From NCBI GenBank assembly GCA_902363455.1, contig CABJAC010000001.1, forward strand, positions 806,001-870,000: 64,000 nt of DNA, written 5' to 3'. The stretch's first letter is position 1, and each line of letters starts with the position of its first letter. The position numbers and the translations under genes are program-made. The notes under the pieces were generated by a model. The model made no database searches. It was not told the DNA's origin and worked only from the letters and a program-made list of their open reading frames with translations. Source of the DNA: Caryophanales bacterium. Its GTDB lineage: Bacteria > Bacillota > Bacilli > Exiguobacteriales > Exiguobacteriaceae. This document shows positions 8,923 to 16,865 of the stretch, piece by piece.

Positions 8923-8928
8923 AACGAT

Positions 8929-8957
8929 TTGACATATTCACGGACACCATTTAAGAA
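8929..8957 (+). promoter_or_regulatory. Possible internal promoter before ctaC
   Basis: A perfect -35 TTGACA (8929-8934) is followed after 17 nt by TAAGAA (8952-8957), a poor -10. It may raise expression of the oxidase subunits above that of ctaB. The weak -10 keeps this tentative. Confidence 0.33.
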
Positions 8958-8992
8958 AGAAAAAAATTGGGGAAAAGAAAGTGGGGATGGTT

Positions 8993-10018
8993 GTGAAAAA
9001 ATCAGGAAAAATGCTCTTCCGGCTTCTTCCGATCGGTTTGATGGCATTATTGTTATCAGGTTGTGGAATCCCGGAATTGTCCGCACTACAGCCTCGCGGG
9101 GAAGGCGCACAAATGCAACTTGAAATCATTAAGCTCAGCTTATGGGTCATGTTGTTTGTCCTTGCGATTGTAGCAGTCATCTATATTTACGTACTTATGA
9201 AATTCCGTCGTAAAGCTGGAGACAACACTGTTCCGAAACAAGTGGAAGGAAATCACACACTTGAAATCATCTGGACAGTCATTCCGATTCTCTTGTTAGT
9301 CGTTCTTGCCGTACCAACCATCAAAACGACGGTTGAATTAGCAGATGCGAAAGAAGCGAAGAAAAACGAAGTTATCAACGTTACAGCAAACCTGTACTGG
9401 TGGGAGTTCGAATATCCGGACAAAGGTGTTTCAACAGGACAAGAACTTGTTATTCCAGTCGGAAAACGAGTTGCTGTCAACTTAACTTCAAAAGATGTCA
9501 TTCACTCATTCTGGGTACCGGCTCTTTCAGGTAAAACAGATACAAACCCAGGTCTTGAGAATGAAATGTGGTTACAAGCACAAGAAGCCGGTACATACTA
9601 CGGTAAATGTGCGGAGTTATGTGGACCATCACACGCATTGATGGACTTTAAAGTCATCGCACTTGAGCAAGATGATTACGATGCATGGCTTAAAGACATG
9701 AAGTCAGCTAAAGAAGCAGAAACAAAACAGTTGGATGCAAAAAACGAAAAGAACTGGACGACAGGCGAGCAAGTCTACGCACAAAACTGTCTCAGCTGTC
9801 ACGGTGGCGGGAAAGTCGCGCCAAGCTTAACGAACTTTGGTGATCGTCAACGTATCGCTGGATACCTTGATCATGACAAAGAAAATCTTGAAAAATGGAT
9901 TCGCGATCCGCAAAAAGAAAAACAAGGAACAAAAATGCCTGGTTTCTCTGAAGATAAGATCAGCGATGAAGAGTTAAGCGAACTTGCAGACTACCTATTG
10001 GACAAGAAGCTCCAATAA
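8993..10018 (+). CDS. ctaC: Cytochrome caa3 oxidase subunit II with fused cytochrome c
   Basis: About 341 residues. A lipoprotein signal ends in LLLSGC with the lipidated cysteine at about residue 24. Two membrane helices follow, then the periplasmic CuA domain with CAELCGPSH (about 206-214) and downstream Met, and a C-terminal cytochrome c domain with heme motif CLSCH (about 266-270) and candidate axial Met in KMPGF (about 315). The fusion makes this a caa3-type oxidase that accepts electrons through its own cytochrome c. GTG 8993 is preferred (GGGG at 8983-8986); an in-frame GTG at 8981 is the alternative. Confidence 0.95.
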   Translation: MKKSGKMLFRLLPIGLMALLLSGCGIPELSALQPRGEGAQMQLEIIKLSLWVMLFVLAIVAVIYIYVLMKFRRKAGDNTVPKQVEGNHTLEIIWTVIPILLLVVLAVPTIKTTVELADAKEAKKNEVINVTANLYWWEFEYPDKGVSTGQELVIPVGKRVAVNLTSKDVIHSFWVPALSGKTDTNPGLENEMWLQAQEAGTYYGKCAELCGPSHALMDFKVIALEQDDYDAWLKDMKSAKEAETKQLDAKNEKNWTTGEQVYAQNCLSCHGGGKVAPSLTNFGDRQRIAGYLDHDKENLEKWIRDPQKEKQGTKMPGFSEDKISDEELSELADYLLDKKLQ

Positions 10019-10037
10019 TATTTAAGGGGGAATCATA

Positions 10038-11921
10038 GTGGGGACACATACTATGGGTATGCCGAAGAAAAAAAGCGGCATCATGGACTGGCTAACGACA
10101 GTCGACCATAAAAAAATTGGTATTCTCTACATCATGTCCGGATTGTTTTTCCTTCTGGTCGGTGGCGTAGAAGCCTTAATGATTCGTTTTCAATTGATTA
10201 AACCGATGAACGATTTTGTCAGCGGTGAATTATTTAACCAGTTGATCACGATGCACGGTACGACGATGATCTTCCTGGCGGCGATGCCGATGTTGATCGG
10301 GTATATGAACGCTGCTGTTCCGCTTCAAATCGGAGCACGTGACGTTGCATTTCCATTTTTAAACGCACTTGGTTTTTGGTTGTTCTTCTTCGGGGGAGTG
10401 CTCTTGAACCTATCATGGTTCTTCGGCGCAGCACCAAACGCAGGATGGACTGCGTATGCACCACTTTCAACAGTTCCAGAATCACTTGGTGTTGATTTCT
10501 ATGCACTTGGATTACAGATTTCTGGTTTCGGTACACTTATGGGGGGAATTAACTTCCTCGTTACAATTTTGAACATGCGTGCACCAGGTATGAAACTGAT
10601 GCGTATGCCGTTGTTCACATGGACAGCATTCGTAGCTTCTGCCTTGATCGTTTTCGCATTCCCGCCACTTACGGTCGGATTATTCCTCTTGACGTTTGAA
10701 CGATTGTTCGGAGCTCATTTCTTTGATCCGGCAGCCGGTGGTAACATCGTCATCTGGGAACACCTTTTCTGGATTTTCGGTCACCCGGAAGTGTATATCT
10801 TGATTTTACCGGCCTTCGGTATCTTCTCAGAAATCATTCCTACTTTTGCCCGTAAACGTCTCTTCGGTTATACGACGATGGTCTTTGCGACAATGTTGAT
10901 CGGTTTCTTAGGATTCATGGTTTGGGTTCACCACATGTTCACAGTTGGTCTTGGTCCTGTTGCGAACGCAATCTTCGCGGTTGCGACAATGGCGATTGCC
11001 GTTCCGACCGGAGTTAAGATATTCAACTGGCTCTTTACGCTGTGGGGCGGTAAACTGACGTTCCCTGTCGCGATGTTGTATTCGGTTGCCTTCATTCCAT
11101 CGTTCCTCGTTGGTGGTATGACGGGTGTCATGCTTTCTGTTGCACCAGCCGATTATCAGTACCATGACAGTTATTTCGTAGTTGCCCACTTCCACTACGT
11201 TATCGTCGGTGGGGTTGTCTTTGGTCTCTTCGCCGGTCTTTACTACTGGTTCCCGCTCATGTTCGGGAAACAGCTCAACGAATTCTGGGGTAAAATTCAA
11301 TTCTGGTTGTTCTTCATCGGCTTCCACTTGACGTTCTTCCCGCAACACATTCTCGGTCTGACAGGAATGCCACGTCGTGTCTTCACGTACTTGCCAAACC
11401 AAGGCTGGGAAACAATGAACTTGCTGTCGTCAATCGGGGCAGGCTTCATGGGTGTCTCGACAATCGTATTGGTTGTTTCGATTGCAGCGGCATTGATGTC
11501 AAAAGAATACGTCAAACGTGACGTTTGGGGAGATGGACGGACACTCGAGTGGACGCTTCCTGTTCCAACTCCAGAATATAACTTTGCACAAACACCACTT
11601 GTCAAAGGACTTGACACATACTGGCTCGAAAAAATGGCAGGAAACAAAACCGTTTCCGTTTCGGAAGAAGTTGGCGATATCCACATGCCGAACAATACGA
11701 TTCTGCCGTTCGTCATGTCAGTCGGTCTATTCCTCGCAGGTCTCGGATTTATTCTTCGCCTGGACTACGGAACAGTCGGTCTCATCGTTGCGTTGATCGG
11801 TCTCGCTACGACACTCGTTGCGATGTTCCTCCGTTCATGGATTGACGATGAAGGATACTACATTCCAAAATCCGTCATCGAAGAAGATCTACGCCTTGAA
11901 GCTGAAAAGGAGGCGAAGTAA
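10038..11921 (+). CDS. ctaD: Cytochrome caa3 oxidase subunit I
   Basis: A 627-residue heme-copper oxidase catalytic subunit. It contains MHGTTMIF, the CuB/active-site HPEVYILILPAFG block with the Tyr two residues after Glu-Val, WVHHMFTVG, and the heme-binding HFHYVIVGG. About 12-14 membrane helices are expected. It reduces O2 to water at the heme a3-CuB centre and pumps protons. The start is GTG 10038 behind AAGGGGG (10024-10030). The ctaE Shine-Dalgarno lies inside its last codons. Confidence 0.96.
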   Translation: MGTHTMGMPKKKSGIMDWLTTVDHKKIGILYIMSGLFFLLVGGVEALMIRFQLIKPMNDFVSGELFNQLITMHGTTMIFLAAMPMLIGYMNAAVPLQIGARDVAFPFLNALGFWLFFFGGVLLNLSWFFGAAPNAGWTAYAPLSTVPESLGVDFYALGLQISGFGTLMGGINFLVTILNMRAPGMKLMRMPLFTWTAFVASALIVFAFPPLTVGLFLLTFERLFGAHFFDPAAGGNIVIWEHLFWIFGHPEVYILILPAFGIFSEIIPTFARKRLFGYTTMVFATMLIGFLGFMVWVHHMFTVGLGPVANAIFAVATMAIAVPTGVKIFNWLFTLWGGKLTFPVAMLYSVAFIPSFLVGGMTGVMLSVAPADYQYHDSYFVVAHFHYVIVGGVVFGLFAGLYYWFPLMFGKQLNEFWGKIQFWLFFIGFHLTFFPQHILGLTGMPRRVFTYLPNQGWETMNLLSSIGAGFMGVSTIVLVVSIAAALMSKEYVKRDVWGDGRTLEWTLPVPTPEYNFAQTPLVKGLDTYWLEKMAGNKTVSVSEEVGDIHMPNNTILPFVMSVGLFLAGLGFILRLDYGTVGLIVALIGLATTLVAMFLRSWIDDEGYYIPKSVIEEDLRLEAEKEAK

Positions 11922-11922
11922 G

Positions 11923-12552
11923 ATGGGACATCATTCAGTTCCAAATAACCCGATCACGGGTATTCCGGATCATGTTGAAAAAGCAACACTTGAGGGTAAG
12001 AATAAATATGTAGCCTTCTGGTTCTTCCTTGGTGGAGAGACAACATTGTTTGCCTCTCTGTTCGGGACGTACATCGGATTGCATAACTCGGGTGCGAAAG
12101 AAGGATTACGCAGTTACGATATTTTTGAAATGGGTCTTGTCTTCATCATGACAATGCTCCTTCTCACAAGTTCACTGACAAGTGTCCTTGCGATGATGGC
12201 GATGAAACGTAATGATGTGAAGAAGATGAAAATGTGGTTGATCATCACACTTGTTCTTGGACTAGCGTTCTTAGCGGGTGAGATTTATGAGTTTAATCAT
12301 TACTACCACATCGGGCACACGTTTACTTCAAGTGCTTTTGGATCAGCGTTCTACACATTGGTTGGTTTCCACGGAGCACACGTCTTGTTTGGTCTTCTCT
12401 GGATCTCTACATTGTTGATCCGGAACTGGAACCGCGGTATTACCGTCGTCAACGCACCGAAGTATTATGTTTCAAGTCTTTACTGGCACTTCATTGACGT
12501 CGTCTGGGTCTTTATCTTCTCAGTCGTCTACCTCATGGGGATGGTGAAATAA
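11923..12552 (+). CDS. ctaE: Cytochrome caa3 oxidase subunit III
   Basis: A 209-residue membrane protein of the COX3 family, with FWFFLGGETTLFASLFGTY near the N-terminus and GFHGAHVLFGLLW plus YWHFIDVVWVFIF at the end, the classical subunit III signatures. It stabilises the catalytic core. ATG 11923 begins one base after the ctaD stop, behind AAGGAGGCG, so translation is probably coupled; a longer upstream reading lies inside ctaD and is rejected. Confidence 0.95.
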   Translation: MGHHSVPNNPITGIPDHVEKATLEGKNKYVAFWFFLGGETTLFASLFGTYIGLHNSGAKEGLRSYDIFEMGLVFIMTMLLLTSSLTSVLAMMAMKRNDVKKMKMWLIITLVLGLAFLAGEIYEFNHYYHIGHTFTSSAFGSAFYTLVGFHGAHVLFGLLWISTLLIRNWNRGITVVNAPKYYVSSLYWHFIDVVWVFIFSVVYLMGMVK

Positions 12553-12553
12553 G

Positions 12554-12883
12554 ATGGAAAAACACGAACCGCAACTGACACGTAATCAAATGGAGCTCGA
12601 GATGAAAGCAGATCGCAGCCGCGAGATGCAACTTCAACTCACAAGTTTTGCTTTGATGATCTTCCTGACGTTGATCGCCTTTGGTGCGGTCATGGCAGAA
12701 CTCATGCCTCACTGGGCAGCCGGTGGATTCTTGATCATCATGGCGATCGTGCAAGTGTATCTCCAACTTTACATGTTCATGCACATGAACAATAAAGGGA
12801 ACACATGGATTAAAGTCATGATGGCACTTGGGATCTTCGTCGCCTTGACGATTGTCGCGACACTCCGTCTTTTAATCTGGTAA
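12554..12883 (+). CDS. ctaF: Cytochrome caa3 oxidase subunit IV (IVB)
   Basis: A 109-residue protein with three predicted membrane helices and the family segment QVYLQLYMFMHMNNKGN. This is the small subunit IV of Bacillus-type oxidases, which aids assembly of the CuB site. It starts one base after the ctaE stop. A strong terminator follows. Confidence 0.92.
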   Translation: MEKHEPQLTRNQMELEMKADRSREMQLQLTSFALMIFLTLIAFGAVMAELMPHWAAGGFLIIMAIVQVYLQLYMFMHMNNKGNTWIKVMMALGIFVALTIVATLRLLIW

Positions 12884-12891
12884 TAAATTGT

Positions 12892-12932
12892 GACCATTCT
12901 GCTAACGTTTAGCAGGATGGTCTTTTATTTTA
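12892..12932 (+). terminator. Strong terminator after ctaF
   Basis: A 14-bp stem, GACCATTCTGCTAA (12892-12905) with TTAGCAGGATGGTC (12909-12922), one G-U pair and a 3-nt loop, followed by TTTTATTTTA. It separates the structural oxidase genes from ctaG. Confidence 0.9.
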
Positions 12933-12952
12933 GAATCGTTTTATGAGAAACC

Positions 12953-12981
12953 TTTACAATGAAATAGGGGAACGGTAATCT
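12953..12981 (+). promoter_or_regulatory. Possible promoter for ctaG-ctaM-sco
   Basis: TTTACA (12953-12958), 17 nt, TAATCT (12976-12981). The -35 is good and the -10 poor. Its position just after a strong terminator supports the idea that the maturation genes have their own start. Confidence 0.4.
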
Positions 12982-13005
12982 TAATCTGTAGGAAAAAGGA
13001 ACGGG

Positions 13006-13920
13006 GTGAGAAATGTGTTAGGCAACTTAAGGGGATCTTTATCACAATTTGACTGGACGGTTTTATGGAGTCCATATTATGCTTTACTGTTGATTGGAAT
13101 CTATATTTTTTATGCAGTCGTGACGGAAAAAATTCGTCGGCCGGATGAGGCGGAAACAACGCTTGGTCAGAAATTTTCCATGTTGGCTGCTTTGGTAGTA
13201 TATTACATTGGTTTTGGTAGTCCGCTCGATGTAATGGCGCATATTACGTTCTCAGCGCATATGTTGCAGATGGTATTCGTCTATATGGTGGCACCGCCGC
13301 TGTTGATGCTAGCGATTCCTGGATGGGTATTCAAACGTTTGTTTGAAGTCCCTTATCTTGGACGAGTATTACGCTTCTTTATCTTGCCATTGATTGCATT
13401 GGTCGTGTTTAATTCACTGTTTACGTTTTACCATATGCCTTTCATTTTTGATTATGTCCTGACGAATTACACGGTGCACCGGATTTTCCACGGGGCATTG
13501 ATTTTCCTCAGTATGACGATGTGGTATCCGATTATTGCACCAGTCAACGAAGAAGACAGCTTGTCGGATTTGAAGAAAATGGTGTATATCGTCGCAAATG
13601 GCGTCTTGTTGACACCAGCCTGTGCCTTCATGATCTTTAGTCAAAGTTTTCAATATGAAGCTTATCAAGATCCGGCGACGTTCGCAAAAGTTCTTGCGTA
13701 TTGTATGCCAAACAATGATGTAAGTGGACTTGATATGGAGCGTTTGTTCGGAACAACAAAAGATCTGCTGGAAGACCAACGTTTTGGTGGCGTATTGATG
13801 AAGCTTGGTCAAGAGTTGGTATACGGATTGTTCTTTGGACTTACATTCTTTACGTGGGTGAGACGTTCTAAAAGTACTGCTGTCGATGAAGGTATGTCCT
13901 TCTCGCCAAAAGCGGATTAA
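13006..13920 (+). CDS. ctaG: Cytochrome c oxidase assembly factor CtaG
   Basis: A 304-residue protein with about seven membrane helices, matching the Bacillus CtaG (caa3_CtaG) family. It shows conserved histidines in DVMAHITFSAHMLQM, FYHMPFIFD and HRIFHG. In B. subtilis CtaG is needed for active caa3 oxidase, probably for the CuB centre. The start is GTG 13006 behind AAAAAGGA (12993-12999); a GTG at 13015 is also possible. It begins the accessory run after ctaF. Confidence 0.92.
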   Translation: MRNVLGNLRGSLSQFDWTVLWSPYYALLLIGIYIFYAVVTEKIRRPDEAETTLGQKFSMLAALVVYYIGFGSPLDVMAHITFSAHMLQMVFVYMVAPPLLMLAIPGWVFKRLFEVPYLGRVLRFFILPLIALVVFNSLFTFYHMPFIFDYVLTNYTVHRIFHGALIFLSMTMWYPIIAPVNEEDSLSDLKKMVYIVANGVLLTPACAFMIFSQSFQYEAYQDPATFAKVLAYCMPNNDVSGLDMERLFGTTKDLLEDQRFGGVLMKLGQELVYGLFFGLTFFTWVRRSKSTAVDEGMSFSPKAD

Positions 13921-13938
13921 ATTGGGGGAAGTTGGAAC

Positions 13939-14400
13939 ATGAGTTATTTGCCGTTGATTTGTGTCTCGTTGATCGTCATCAGTGCGATTTTTGTTGCGAT
14001 CGGTTGGTTTTTGATTGCGCAGACGCGCCGGAACATGAAAGCACATCAATTCGTCATGACGATTGCTGCTGCTTTAGCACTGTTATTTTTCATCATGTAT
14101 GCGTTACGGACAATCTTGTTAGGTAACACAGCCTTTGGCGGACCAGACACGATTAAACCGTATTACACAGGATTTTTAATCTTCCACATCATTTTAGCAA
14201 CATCGGGTGGAGTACTCGGATTGATGGCACTTTTCTTTGCGTATAAGAAAAACTTTACGAAACATCGTAAAATCGGTCCTAAAGCTTCTGTCATCTGGTT
14301 CTTAACCGCGATTACAGGAGTCATCGTCTACTGCCTCCTCTATGTGGTGTATGAACCGGGAGAGACGACAAACGTGTTTCGGGCAATCTGGAACCACTAA
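13939..14400 (+). CDS. ctaM: DUF420 membrane protein, CtaM-like oxidase maturation factor
   Basis: A 153-residue protein with four predicted membrane helices. It shows the DUF420 pattern KAHQFVMTIA and TGFLIFHIILATSGG with conserved histidines and a late HRKIG. Staphylococcal CtaM (DUF420) is required for heme-copper oxidase maturation, and B. subtilis YozB belongs to the same family. Its place between ctaG and sco supports the assignment. ATG 13939 follows GGGGGAAG. Confidence 0.85.
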   Translation: MSYLPLICVSLIVISAIFVAIGWFLIAQTRRNMKAHQFVMTIAAALALLFFIMYALRTILLGNTAFGGPDTIKPYYTGFLIFHIILATSGGVLGLMALFFAYKKNFTKHRKIGPKASVIWFLTAITGVIVYCLLYVVYEPGETTNVFRAIWNH

Positions 14401-14412
14401 GGAGGTCATGAC

Positions 14413-15018
14413 TTGAAGAAAAACAGTTATTTGACGGTTGCAGCAGCTGTATTGATTCTCATTGCGGCAGCCGGTGGCTACTATTACTTTTTCATGAAAG
14501 AAAAATTACCCGTCATCGCAGAACCGACTCCATTTGAATTGACGAATGCAGTGGATGGGAAAGAGTTTAATTCCGAAGACGGAAAAGTAAAGATCTTGAC
14601 CTTCTTCTATTCCAACTGTCCGGACATCTGTCCCTTGACACTAAATGACTACCGGAAGTTAGAGAAACAGTTACGGGCGGAAGAGTTGTACGGCTCGGAT
14701 GTTGAACTTGTCGCCGTGACCGTTGACCCGAAAGTCGACACACCAAAAGTTTTGAAAAAATATGCGTCCAACTTTGAAGCCAATGCGGAAGGGTGGAAGG
14801 TGTTGACAGGAGATGGAGTTGTTATTGACCGTCTGACCCGTCAGTTGAATTTTTATTATTCTAAAGCGGAAAGCGGCTTAGTGACGCACGGAACACAAAT
14901 GTTCATTCTTGATCGAGACAACAAAGTCCGAGCGATTTCATCGATGGCGAAGACACCGGACGAACCGGTCGACTTAGAGGAAGTTATGACATCGGTCAAA
15001 CAACTTGCGAAGGAGTGA
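14413..15018 (+). CDS. SCO1/SenC-family copper chaperone
   Basis: A 201-residue membrane-anchored protein: one N-terminal helix (about 7-27), then a thioredoxin-like domain with the copper site CPDICP and a later conserved histidine in LVTHGTQMFILD. SCO proteins load copper into the CuA site of subunit II (CtaC here); the B. subtilis counterpart is YpmQ/ScoC. No lipobox cysteine is visible, so it appears to be anchored by an uncleaved helix. The start is TTG 14413 behind GGAGGT (14401-14406). It is translated closely after ctaM. Confidence 0.9.
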   Translation: MKKNSYLTVAAAVLILIAAAGGYYYFFMKEKLPVIAEPTPFELTNAVDGKEFNSEDGKVKILTFFYSNCPDICPLTLNDYRKLEKQLRAEELYGSDVELVAVTVDPKVDTPKVLKKYASNFEANAEGWKVLTGDGVVIDRLTRQLNFYYSKAESGLVTHGTQMFILDRDNKVRAISSMAKTPDEPVDLEEVMTSVKQLAKE

Positions 15019-15023
15019 ATTTC

Positions 15024-15281
15024 GTGATGGAACAATACAAGGTACAAGGCGAAGTGACAGTTTCTGTTCAGGCGATTGAAGAATTGTTGCTTTGCACAGT
15101 TGTGGATTTCGGAGCGACAGTTGTTCGAATCAAACGTGTATCAGACGATTCTATTTCTTTCAGTCTGAAAGTCCATGTTGATCCAAGCCGACTTGCTGCA
15201 CTATATCATTATTTGCGTGAGCAGATGAATATTCAGTTAGGCGAAGATGTACTGGATTATTTACAGTTGATCGCCAAATAA
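15024..15281 (+). CDS. Small protein of unknown function, last gene of the oxidase block
   Basis: An 84-85 residue soluble protein starting MEQYKVQGEVTVSVQAIEEL; I do not recognise a family. It has no membrane segment, a predicted beta-rich N-terminal half and a helical C-terminal half, and a single cysteine. AAGGAG (15010-15015) lies inside the sco stop region, 8 nt from GTG 15024 and 11 nt from ATG 15027, so it is translationally linked to sco. A role in oxidase maturation is inference from position only. Confidence 0.7.
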   Translation: MMEQYKVQGEVTVSVQAIEELLLCTVVDFGATVVRIKRVSDDSISFSLKVHVDPSRLAALYHYLREQMNIQLGEDVLDYLQLIAK

Positions 15282-15287
15282 AAAGTA

Positions 15288-15311
15288 GTTCTTCTCCTGA
15301 GTGAGAAGAAC
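15288..15311 (+). repeat. First of two related hairpins after the oxidase block
   Basis: GTTCTTCTC (15288-15296) and GAGAAGAAC (15303-15311) form a perfect 9-bp stem with a 6-nt loop. No T-run follows, so it is not a standard terminator. It closely resembles the next hairpin and shares the flank AAAGTAGT. Confidence 0.6.
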
Positions 15312-15333
15312 CATTCAGACTGAAGACAAAGTA

Positions 15334-15372
15334 GTGGTTTTTCTCTTGATCGAGAAGAGCCGCTTTTTTCTT
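15334..15372 (+). terminator. Terminator of the ctaG-ctaM-sco unit, second of two related hairpins
   Basis: GTGGTTTTTCTC (15334-15345) pairs with GAGAAGAGCCGC (15352-15363) with wobble pairs and a 6-nt loop, then T6. The rest of the gap up to 15490 shows nothing recognisable. Confidence 0.8.
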
Positions 15373-15493
15373 TCACAGTGCACATTGAACTACCTCGATC
15401 TATGCTTCATCATGCATTTCATCTCCCACCTTCACTTGGGCTTTGCTCTTAAGGTTTAGAAGTGAGAGGATTGTCGCCTAATTGCAATAAAAA

Positions 15494-15526
15494 AAATCAA
15501 AATCCATATGAGATGGATTTTGATTT
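15494..15526 (-). terminator. Terminator of the leftward yugN-like gene
   Basis: A perfect 14-bp stem, AAATCAAAATCCAT (15494-15507) with ATGGATTTTGATTT (15513-15526) and a 5-nt loop; on the minus strand it runs into a T-rich stretch just after the gene's stop. Confidence 0.85.
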
Positions 15527-15535
15527 GGAAGCAAC

Positions 15536-15886
15536 TTATTTTTCGAGTGTTTCGAGTAAGGCTGTCAGACGACGTTCGCAGTCTTTGACGATTTCAGTAG
15601 GAAATTCCTCATCGTATTCAACACCGTGCGGATAATAGTGTTTTCCGAGTAATGGTGTCAACATCCGAACGACTGCTTGACGGTCTTCGATTTCACCTTG
15701 AATCGCGTAAACTGGAACTCGGAGATAAAATACCTCTCCCGTCGATTGTTTTTCGTACTTCATGTCATACATGGCACGCTCATAATCCCACTGTCCTTCG
15801 CGTACAAAACGATGATGATCCATAATCGTTTCAAGTAACCCGAACTTAATTTCCTTGCCTTCGATTCCGAACTGTTCAAACTTCAT
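15536..15886 (-). CDS. YugN-like family protein
   Basis: A 116-residue soluble acidic protein. The pattern GQWDYERAMYDMKYE followed by FYLRVPVYAIQGEIE resembles the YugN-like family of Bacillus, whose function is not known. ATG 15886 (minus) is preceded by AGGGGG. Its upstream region holds a perfect 14-bp palindrome. No functional claim is made. Confidence 0.75.
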   Translation of the reverse strand: MKFEQFGIEGKEIKFGLLETIMDHHRFVREGQWDYERAMYDMKYEKQSTGEVFYLRVPVYAIQGEIEDRQAVVRMLTPLLGKHYYPHGVEYDEEFPTEIVKDCERRLTALLETLEK

Positions 15887-15913
15887 CTGTAAATCCCCCT
15901 ATACCCCAGTTTG

Positions 15914-15927
15914 CTAGTGTACACTAG
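15914..15927. promoter_or_regulatory. Perfect 14-bp palindrome upstream of the yugN-like gene
   Basis: CTAGTGTACACTAG is identical on both strands and lies 28 nt ahead of the start codon, downstream of a possible minus-strand -10 TATGAT (about 15944-15939). Its position is that of an operator overlapping the transcript start. The regulator is unknown. Confidence 0.5.
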
Positions 15928-15996
15928 TCTTTCCAAGCTATCATACCATAATGAAACAACCGATAAAGAAAAAGTTGTGAAGTCAATTTGAAGAAT

Positions 15997-16764
15997 TCAT
16001 GAACTTCCATATTTCCGTTCCACGTACTCCAGAATAGTATCAGGTGCATGGATGCCGAGATGGTTTAATCCTTCTCCACCAAAGAAAACATTGAACTCAA
16101 GAACATAGATATGCCCATCCCGGAAAATGAGATCAAATCCGGCATGATCGATGTCGAGTCGCTTCGCAAGATCAAGGACGAACGCAACGGCATCTTGCGG
16201 GATGTTTTCGAAGTCCAGTACACCGCCTTGAGCGACGTTGTTCAAGAACTGGGCTCCTCCGACGCGCCAGTAAGCAGCCAAGACTTGATCACCGACGACG
16301 ACGACACGTAAATCCTTTTCATTTGGAATGTATTCCTGTACATAAAAAGTATCATGTGCAGCAGTATATGTGTCCCAGTCTGCTTGATTTTTGATCAGAT
16401 GGACGCCTTGTCCCATCGAACTCCGGACAGTCTTCGCAACGAATGGAAACGAGAATTCATTCAGCACCCGTGTGACAGTGAATTCATTTTTTCCGTAGAT
16501 GCCGGTTCGTGGGATATTGTCCGGAATGACGGTTTGAAAGATCCGTGTCATTTCGATTTTATCGTGTCCAAGATGGAATGTGGCGGCTGAAGGAAAAATT
16601 GGTTTGTTCATTCCGTAAATGATGGAATGAATCTGCCAATATTCCGGGAATAAAATCACGTCTGCCTGTGCGATTTTATTTAATGACTCAAAATGATAAT
16701 CAGATTTTGCATGTTCGGTTCTGATTCCGATCGTGCGGAACATATTAAACGATAAAAGTTGCAT
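15997..16764 (-). CDS. ATP-grasp (RimK-like) protein of unknown substrate
   Basis: A 255-residue protein with an ATP-grasp fold: nucleotide-binding FPFVAKTVRSSMGQGVHLI, the lid VQEYIPNEKDLRVVVVGD, and the metal-binding HAGFDLIF plus VLEFNVFFGGEGLNHLG. RimK-like enzymes join an amino acid to a carboxylate through an acyl-phosphate. The short N-terminal part is not recognised, so no substrate is proposed. ATG 16764 (minus) follows AAGGAAGGA. It is divergent from ricF, with a -10-like TATAAT at 16796-16791 on its strand. Confidence 0.8.
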   Translation of the reverse strand: MQLLSFNMFRTIGIRTEHAKSDYHFESLNKIAQADVILFPEYWQIHSIIYGMNKPIFPSAATFHLGHDKIEMTRIFQTVIPDNIPRTGIYGKNEFTVTRVLNEFSFPFVAKTVRSSMGQGVHLIKNQADWDTYTAAHDTFYVQEYIPNEKDLRVVVVGDQVLAAYWRVGGAQFLNNVAQGGVLDFENIPQDAVAFVLDLAKRLDIDHAGFDLIFRDGHIYVLEFNVFFGGEGLNHLGIHAPDTILEYVERKYGSS

Positions 16765-16865
16765 ACAACTCAGTCCTTCCTTCTGAACAAATTATACACA
16801 ATTCAGCGTGCTAGGAGCGAGATAAATGTTATGATATGATGGTTAAGTTAAGGAGGAGATTCGTT

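Noticed and set aside
10908..11402. A long open frame on the minus strand inside ctaD
   Set aside because: It is antisense to a strongly conserved catalytic subunit, has no ribosome site, and its composition looks like a shadow of membrane-protein codons.
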